Shown here one piece after another: positions 7,473 through 12,234 of a stretch of DNA of 12,234 nt. The position numbers were made by a program, and so were the translations under genes. Source of the DNA: Candidatus Nealsoniibacteriota bacterium (GTDB lineage: Bacteria > Patescibacteriota > Minisyncoccia > Minisyncoccales > CSSED10-335); NCBI GenBank assembly GCA_003557585.1, contig PWOE01000001.1:1-12234 (forward strand), given 5' to 3'. Numbering within the stretch: the stretch's first letter is position 1; each line of letters starts with the position of its first letter. Below the pieces are notes generated by a model. That model was not told where the DNA came from. It did not search any database and saw nothing but the letters and a program-made list of their open reading frames with translations.

Positions 7473-7478
7473 CCTCCC
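7473..7478 (-). promoter_or_regulatory. strong Shine-Dalgarno site of the small - strand ORF
   Basis: Read on the - strand, the site is AAGGGAGGG, with core GGAGG about seven bases before GTG. It decides the start of the 30-codon ORF. The annotated start of every larger gene in this window lacks a comparable site. Confidence 0.6.
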
Positions 7479-7489
7479 TTCTTGCTTTG

Positions 7490-7498
7490 TGTTAAAAT
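7490..7498 (+). promoter_or_regulatory. extended -10 promoter of the murF-femX-ftsQ operon
   Basis: TGTTAAAAT (7490-7498) is an extended -10 element with one mismatch in the hexamer. Seven bases past its end is 7505, the A of the murF ATG, so the mRNA would be leaderless. No -35 at standard spacing is seen; TTGAAC (7467-7472) is 20 bases upstream of the hexamer. It shares bases 7497-7498 with the -10 box of the divergent small ORF. Confidence 0.5.
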
Positions 7499-7525
7499 TA
7501 TCGCATGAGAAGAAAAATATTACAA
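7497..7525 (-). promoter_or_regulatory. putative promoter of the small - strand ORF
   Basis: On the - strand, TTGTAA (complement of 7520-7525) and GATAAT (complement of 7497-7502) are 17 bases apart, matching the sigma70 consensus at 4/6 and 5/6 positions. The predicted start at 7490 is an A. This leaves a 25-base leader with the Shine-Dalgarno site. The -35 box lies inside the first codons of the murF-like gene. Confidence 0.5.
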
Positions 7526-8788
7526 GTCATTCTAGGCTTAATAACAAAAAGGATTGTTAAGAGATATAATCCGATTATTATAGCTGTTACTGGAAGTGCT
7601 GGTAAGACATCGACCAAAGATGCGCTAGCAATCTTTTTAGAGAGATATTTTTCAGTTAGAAAAAGCCCTGGTAACTTAAACACCGAGTTTGGTTTGCCAC
7701 TTGTCTTTATCGGTGCAGAGAAGAGTGGTGGTAAATGCATCTTGTCTTGGCTCAAGATCATATTCTCTGGGATAAAAAAGATAGTTAAAGAAGAAAAGAG
7801 TTATCCCAAGATGATAATTGTTGAGATGGGAGCTGATAGGCCTGGAGATATCTCGTACTTAACTGGACTAGTTAAGCCTCAAGTCTCAGTTTTAACTTTG
7901 ATAAGTGATTCACCGGTTCATTTAGGGAATTATCAAAATTTAGATCAATTAATTCAAGAAAAGTCAGAAATAATCAGACCTTTAAATAGTGATGATTATG
8001 CAGTTTTGAACTTTGACGACCCAAGAGTTAGAGCTCTCAGAAAAGAGACCAAAGCCAAGGTGATCTACTATGGATTTGATGAAGGCGCAGATGTCAGAAT
8101 AAGTAACTTCAGTTACAGGCAAGAACAAGGATATCTCAAGGGAATCGTCTTCGCAATCAGCTATAAAGAAGAAAAAAAGGTTATCTATTTGCCGAACTGT
8201 CTAGGCAAGCCTTTTGCTTATGCTGTCGCAGCAGCTTTATCTTGTGGAATTGTTTTCAATCTTGGATTAAATAGAGCGGCAGATATATTCAGAGACTTCG
8301 AGCCAGAAAAAGGTAGATTAAATTTAATAGATGGAAGAAGTGGCTCTTTGATCTTGGATGATACCTATAATGCTTCTCCTGCTTCAGTTAAGTCTGCCCT
8401 AGAGACACTTTCTCAATTGCCGGCAGAAAGACGCATCGCTGTGCTTGGTGATATGAAAGAGTTAGGAGGAAATTCTCAGAAAGCACACAGAGAGATTGGT
8501 AGTCTTGCCGCAGGCATTGTTGATATCTTGATCGCTGTTGGTCAAGAGGCCAAAGAGATTCGTGATGAAGCGGTTGAGATGGGTCTCGGTGTTAAGAATA
8601 GCTACCACTTTGAAGATTTAGAAACTGCCTCTGAAACTGTGAAAGAGATTGCCAGCGCTGGTGACTTAATTCTTGTTAAGGGTTCTCAATCTATGCGCAT
8701 GGAGAAGATAATAGAAAAAGCGATGAAGAATCCTGACAGAGCAGGAGAACTTCTAGTTCGCCAGGAAACTTCTTGGAAAAAGAGATGA
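7505..8788 (+). CDS. murF: MurF-like Mur ligase (UDP-MurNAc-tripeptide--D-Ala-D-Ala ligase family)
   Basis: MurF adds D-Ala-D-Ala to UDP-MurNAc-tripeptide in the cytoplasm, using ATP, to finish the peptidoglycan precursor. The 427-residue product has the Mur ligase ATP-binding loop GSAGKTSTKD (30-39), a GNLNTEFGLPL stretch after it, VEMGADRPGDISYL, DDTYNASPASVKSAL (from 285; the family form is DDSYNANP), then LGDMKELG and a late VKGSQSMRMEKI. These are MurF-type features. Classic MurF has a separate N-terminal domain of 80-100 residues that holds the UDP-MurNAc substrate; here the ATP loop starts at residue 30, so that domain is absent. The N-terminal 25 residues are basic and amphipathic instead. 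First gene of the envelope operon; its TGA overlaps the next ATG (ATGA). Another Mur-ligase substrate remains possible. Confidence 0.82.
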   Translation: MRRKILQVILGLITKRIVKRYNPIIIAVTGSAGKTSTKDALAIFLERYFSVRKSPGNLNTEFGLPLVFIGAEKSGGKCILSWLKIIFSGIKKIVKEEKSYPKMIIVEMGADRPGDISYLTGLVKPQVSVLTLISDSPVHLGNYQNLDQLIQEKSEIIRPLNSDDYAVLNFDDPRVRALRKETKAKVIYYGFDEGADVRISNFSYRQEQGYLKGIVFAISYKEEKKVIYLPNCLGKPFAYAVAAALSCGIVFNLGLNRAADIFRDFEPEKGRLNLIDGRSGSLILDDTYNASPASVKSALETLSQLPAERRIAVLGDMKELGGNSQKAHREIGSLAAGIVDILIAVGQEAKEIRDEAVEMGLGVKNSYHFEDLETASETVKEIASAGDLILVKGSQSMRMEKIIEKAMKNPDRAGELLVRQETSWKKR

Positions 8789-9762
8789 TTAAAGAGATCG
8801 AAGATAAAAAAGAGTGGGAAAATTTTGCAATAAATTTTGATAAAAGAACTTTTTTGAATTCTTGGAATTGGGGAGAGTTTAGAAAGTCGATAGGGGATAG
8901 GATATATAGGAGAGGCCTTTGGCTTGATGGCAAGCTAGAAGCTCTTTTTTTTACTTCAATTGTTCATTCAAAGAAGGGTAAGTTCTTGCTTGTTCCCCAT
9001 GCTCCCTTGATTAAAGAAAGTTCAATTAAAGATCTCTTGCCTGAGATAATTAAAGATTTAAGATCGATAGCTAAAAAAGAGAGAGCTTCTTTCATTAGAA
9101 TAGCTCCATTATGGGATGAGAAAGTTTCAAAAAGAGTTTTAGGTGATTTCGTTAAGTCTCAATCTTCAGTTTTTCCTGAAAAAAGTTGGCAACTCGACCT
9201 TTCTTTAGAAGAAGATGCAATCTTGTCAGGAATGAAAAAAAACACTCGCTATTCAATAAGAAAGGCACTGAAAGACAAAACCCTTGAAATAGTTGAAGAA
9301 GACGACATCAATCATTTCTATGAGATATATAAGAAGACTTCTTTGCGACAAAGATTTAAACCATTCTCTTTTGATTATCTTGAAAAAGAGATGCAATCTT
9401 TTCTTGAAGATAATCAAGCTAAGATATTTTTAGCCAAGAAAGGCGATAAATTTGTTTCTGCTGCTTTTGTCGTTTTTTGGCAAGGAATTGCTTTTTATCA
9501 TCATGGAGCCTCTTCGGCCAACTCCGGATTTGCCTCACATCTTATTCAATGGCAGATTATCAAAGAAGCTCGCAAGAGAGGTTGTCACAAGTATAATTTT
9601 TGGGCAATAGCTCCAAACGAAGACAAGAATCATCCTTGGGCAGGTTTAACGTTTTTCAAAAAAAGCTTTGGTGGTCAGGAGATAAGCTATTCTCAAGCTA
9701 GAGATATACCAATTAAATTAAATTATTGGATAACATATATCTTTGAAAAGATTAAAAGATGA
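8785..9762 (+). CDS. FemAB/FemX-family peptidyltransferase (peptidoglycan branch formation)
   Basis: FemX-type enzymes transfer an amino acid (Gly, Ala or Ser) from aminoacyl-tRNA to the stem-peptide lysine of a wall precursor, at the cytoplasmic membrane face. The product is about 325 residues, the size of the compact FemX form without a coiled-coil arm. Family features include MKKNTRYSIRKAL in the first GNAT-like half, then RQRFKPFSFDYLEKEM, AAFVVFWQGIAFYHHGASS, and ASHLIQWQIIKEARKRGCHK followed by YNFWAIAP and the C-terminal GLTFFKKSFGG. I chose ATG 8785, which gives an ATGA overlap with murF, the same join used at mreC-mreD and femX-ftsQ; an upstream TTG at 8773 would add four residues. 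Context between murF and ftsQ supports a wall role. The transferred residue cannot be told. Confidence 0.85.
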   Translation: MIKEIEDKKEWENFAINFDKRTFLNSWNWGEFRKSIGDRIYRRGLWLDGKLEALFFTSIVHSKKGKFLLVPHAPLIKESSIKDLLPEIIKDLRSIAKKERASFIRIAPLWDEKVSKRVLGDFVKSQSSVFPEKSWQLDLSLEEDAILSGMKKNTRYSIRKALKDKTLEIVEEDDINHFYEIYKKTSLRQRFKPFSFDYLEKEMQSFLEDNQAKIFLAKKGDKFVSAAFVVFWQGIAFYHHGASSANSGFASHLIQWQIIKEARKRGCHKYNFWAIAPNEDKNHPWAGLTFFKKSFGGQEISYSQARDIPIKLNYWITYIFEKIKR

Positions 9763-10520
9763 AAAAGAAAGGAAAAAGATATAGAAAATCATATAAGAAA
9801 AAGCCACGTCGAGCACTGCACAAGAGCGAGCTTTTCTGGGACATCTCTTTTCTCGTCTTCTTTGTTTCTCTTCTTTCCTATTTTCTTTTTCTTTCCAGTA
9901 TATTTGAGATTAAAGAGATACAAATTTCAGGAACTCAACAAGAGATAGAGTCTTTTGTCGAAAAAGAGATTTCCAAACCAATACTTTTTAAAGATTCAAG
10001 AAATATATTTTTATCGAGACCGCAAACGATTGCTCAAAAGTTGATTAATGAATTTCCTAATCTTGCCAGGATCAAAGTAGCTAGAAGTTATCCAAATAAA
10101 ATTATTATAGAAGCTCAAGAAAGAAGCCCAGCAGGAATTCTTTGTGCTCAAGAGTGCTTCTTGATTGATTACAGTGGCACGATATTCAAACAAGTCGAAG
10201 AAGAATCAAATTTGATTATAAGAATTGATGGCTCCTATAATTTAGGTGACAAGGTTTTATCTGTACAAGAGATTAAACTGATAGTCGATATCTTTTCTGC
10301 GATTGATGGTATCAAGGAATTTCACTTTGAAAGACCAATCGCGGAGACTTTAATGAAGGGTGGCTGGAAAATTATATTCGATTTAAATCAAGACGTTTCT
10401 TTGCAGCTATTCAATTTATCGCTTGTTTTAGAAGAAAAGATAGCTCCCGAAAAGAGAAGCCATCTTGACTATATCGATTTGAGGTTTAATAATCGAGCCT
10501 ATTTCAAGTATCGCGATTAA
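9759..10520 (+). CDS. ftsQ: cell division protein FtsQ/DivIB
   Basis: FtsQ is a bitopic divisome protein that links early and late division proteins and regulates septal wall synthesis. The 253-residue product has a very basic cytoplasmic N-terminus (1-22), one membrane segment at about 28-47, and then a POTRA domain starting FEIKEIQISGT (49-59) and running through IKVARSYPNKIIIEAQERSPAGIL. A beta domain follows and ends with YIDLRFNNRAYFKY, the usual FtsQ finish. Length is in the normal range. It begins at an ATGA overlap with the femX-like gene and is the last gene of that operon. The stop is one base from the stop of the convergent glycosyltransferase gene, and no hairpin-T-tract terminator is visible. 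Confidence 0.9.
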   Translation: MKKKGKRYRKSYKKKPRRALHKSELFWDISFLVFFVSLLSYFLFLSSIFEIKEIQISGTQQEIESFVEKEISKPILFKDSRNIFLSRPQTIAQKLINEFPNLARIKVARSYPNKIIIEAQERSPAGILCAQECFLIDYSGTIFKQVEEESNLIIRIDGSYNLGDKVLSVQEIKLIVDIFSAIDGIKEFHFERPIAETLMKGGWKIIFDLNQDVSLQLFNLSLVLEEKIAPEKRSHLDYIDLRFNNRAYFKYRD

Positions 10521-10521
10521 G

Positions 10522-12234
10522 TTAGTTGATATAATAGATAAAGATCGATTTGCCTGCTCTTGCGACAGGCTCTTTATCTATAATCCAATTATAATAACCT
10601 GTTTCTTGATCAAAGCCATCAATCGGTGTTCCGGTACCGCCCATTAAATGATTCACTGAAACAGCCAACCAGCCTGTAAGCTTTTCTTGGTTGGCCTTGA
10701 AGACAATCTCTTGGTTTTCGTTTTCGGTTACATCTTTGGGATCAAACCTCTGGTGTCTTCCTGGCAACCAATAATTGGGGTCTTCACCTCCAAAGTAATC
10801 TATATATATCTCGTCAATCTCCTTCTCTTCTATGAAATCGATTAATCGATAGAAATCTTGCCCCCAGCAGTAATTTGAATCAACAGCATGTAGATACCCC
10901 TTATTTGTTCCGCCAGAGAGTTCGTTGTAGTAAGGAATGTAGTGGGGGAATGTTGCAAGAGAAGAAAAGGCATACCAAGCAAACAAGATAATGATTACGG
11001 AAACAAAGTGTTTTTTGCATTTCCAAGATTCAATTTCTGTTAATATCTTCTTGATAGCGACAGCAAGAATCAGATAAACAAAGGGGAGAATTGGAATAAG
11101 ATGCCTTATACCGATATTCAAGTTGCCGACAAGTGCAGCTGCCCAATAGATTGCAATAAAGATTAACAAAGAGAAGATAACAAAGTTATTTTGTAGAACT
11201 CGAGAAAGAGTGGCGATTTTTTTCTTTTTTCTCAAGAAGATAAAAGCAACTGTTAAAAGAACTAAAATAGTTAGCAGATTAAGGGCAATAGGCTCCTTCA
11301 TTAAATATATCAAAGGAAAGTAGTACCACCATCCTTCAGCTGACATCTCACCAAGGAAATAGACAGTATTGCCAAAGCCAGTTCTTTGAGTAGCCATCAA
11401 TAGACCCCTGAAGTACTGACCTAGGTGTCTTACATGTTCTATCTCGGTCATCTGATAGACAAGATCTCTTGCGGGTGGCATCGGATTAGGAGCCAAATCA
11501 GTTCGAGTGTCTCTAATCTGTTGTTCTATCGGTTGATTGTAATTATGAGCGATATAGACTGGCCAAATAACAAAAACGACAGCAATTATACCGATGAGAA
11601 GCGAAAGAGAAGTGTATCTAAACAAGGTTTTAACTCTTTCTTTAGGAGCAGATATCAGAGCATAGATAATAGTTATTATGATAAAGAATGGAATCAAGAG
11701 AACTATAGAGAATTTAAACAAGAGACCGATACCGAGAAAGAGAGAGGCAAGCAAGACATTTTTAGTTTCAGGATTTTTCAGGAATTTCAGCCAGAAATAA
11801 GTTGCTAGGAATGTTCCCAAAGCTGCTCCGACATCAGTTGTGACTAGGTTGCCGTGTGCAATCATTGTAGGAGAGAAAGAAAAGAGAGCTAATGACAAGA
11901 TGCCAGCAAGGTTACCTCCAATTTCTCTGGTCCACTTAAAGACAAACCAAGCAAGAATTAAGAGAAGGATAATCATAGGAATTCTTGACCAAAGAATCAT
12001 CGCTCTTGGATCGTTGTCTGATTGATAAAGAAACTCATTGCCTAAATCGAATTGAACCCACCAGCGAGGAGCCTCTTGGTTGTGTTGCCAATTTTCGCTT
12101 GTATAAGGAAAATTCAAATCCATGAAAAGTAGGGGCAGAGAAGAGAAGCTTTTGATTAATGGCGGATGCTCGGGATTTATTCTGAAATCATTATATTTTA
12201 AATAAGAATAGCCAGCTGGAATATGAGCCTTCTC
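10522..12234 (-). CDS. GT-C membrane glycosyltransferase, GT39/PMT-like (partial, 5' end outside window)
   Basis: This is a large polytopic enzyme of the kind that uses polyprenyl-phosphate sugars to glycosylate proteins or envelope glycans on the outer face of the membrane. At least 570 codons are visible. An ATG exists at 12123, but the open frame continues upstream to the window edge and encodes EKAHIPAGYSYLKYNDFR then INPEHPPL. This looks like the first outer-loop motif of GT39-like enzymes, so 12123 is internal and the true start lies outside the window. About ten membrane segments follow, with SPTMIAHGNLVTTDVGA (family-typical) in the first half, GWWYYFPLIYLMKEPI and NIGIRHLIPILPF in the middle, and a soluble C-terminal part with SNYCWGQDFYRLIDF, matching the DWGQD element of this family with Cys for Asp. 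Donor and acceptor are unknown. It is convergent to ftsQ. Confidence 0.85.
   Translation of the reverse strand, partial: EKAHIPAGYSYLKYNDFRINPEHPPLIKSFSSLPLLFMDLNFPYTSENWQHNQEAPRWWVQFDLGNEFLYQSDNDPRAMILWSRIPMIILLLILAWFVFKWTREIGGNLAGILSLALFSFSPTMIAHGNLVTTDVGAALGTFLATYFWLKFLKNPETKNVLLASLFLGIGLLFKFSIVLLIPFFIIITIIYALISAPKERVKTLFRYTSLSLLIGIIAVVFVIWPVYIAHNYNQPIEQQIRDTRTDLAPNPMPPARDLVYQMTEIEHVRHLGQYFRGLLMATQRTGFGNTVYFLGEMSAEGWWYYFPLIYLMKEPIALNLLTILVLLTVAFIFLRKKKKIATLSRVLQNNFVIFSLLIFIAIYWAAALVGNLNIGIRHLIPILPFVYLILAVAIKKILTEIESWKCKKHFVSVIIILFAWYAFSSLATFPHYIPYYNELSGGTNKGYLHAVDSNYCWGQDFYRLIDFIEEKEIDEIYIDYFGGEDPNYWLPGRHQRFDPKDVTENENQEIVFKANQEKLTGWLAVSVNHLMGGTGTPIDGFDQETGYYNWIIDKEPVARAGKSIFIYYIN

Noticed and set aside
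8773..8784. Upstream TTG start for the femX-like gene
   Set aside because: The ATG at 8785 forms the ATGA join used at other gene junctions here, and the extra four residues add no family motif.
10552..10570. GCCTG...CAGGC inverted repeat as an ftsQ terminator
   Set aside because: The stem is only 5 bp with a 9-base loop, there is no T-run after it, and it lies within the coding part of the convergent gene.
11425..11808. 127-codon + strand ORF
   Set aside because: It is antisense to the well-supported GT39-like gene; its product is polar and low in complexity with no recognisable domain.

Overview
This AT-rich, gene-dense window most likely comes from a small-genome bacterium of the Candidate Phyla Radiation (Patescibacteria, probably Parcubacteria-like). 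That placement is inference. It rests on protein style (a MurF without its N-terminal domain, a very small MreD, a SerRS with an altered motif 3), on tight gene packing, and on the near absence of Shine-Dalgarno sites before the main genes. No phylogeny could be run.

Layout on the + strand: the 3' end of a 23S rRNA (1 to about 265), a 5S rRNA (323-437), then a cell-elongation cluster mreC-mreD-mrdA (512-3523). A probable intrinsic terminator follows. Next come greA, lysS, an HD-domain phosphohydrolase gene and serS (3592-7371). After a 133-base gap, a second envelope operon runs murF-like, femX-like, ftsQ (7505-10520). Convergent to it, on the - strand, is a large membrane glycosyltransferase of the GT-C/GT39 type (10522 to beyond the window end).

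The genes fall into two themes. The first is translation and transcription: rRNA, GreA, LysRS and SerRS. The second is wall growth: MreC/MreD/PBP2 for lateral wall synthesis, MurF-like for precursor synthesis, a FemAB-type transferase for peptide branching, and FtsQ for division. The GT39 enzyme probably glycosylates an envelope component.

The most notable item is in the gap between serS and murF. On the - strand it holds a compact, apparently complete transcription unit: a sigma70-like promoter, a strong Shine-Dalgarno site, a GTG-started 30-codon ORF for a single-pass membrane peptide, and a hairpin/T-tract terminator. The hairpin is shared with the 3' end of serS, and the promoter overlaps the murF promoter. 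A second pattern is that mreC, greA, serS and murF all have a -10-like box placed so that transcription would start at or within a few bases of the ATG, which suggests leaderless mRNAs. No mobile elements, CRISPR arrays or tRNA genes were seen.
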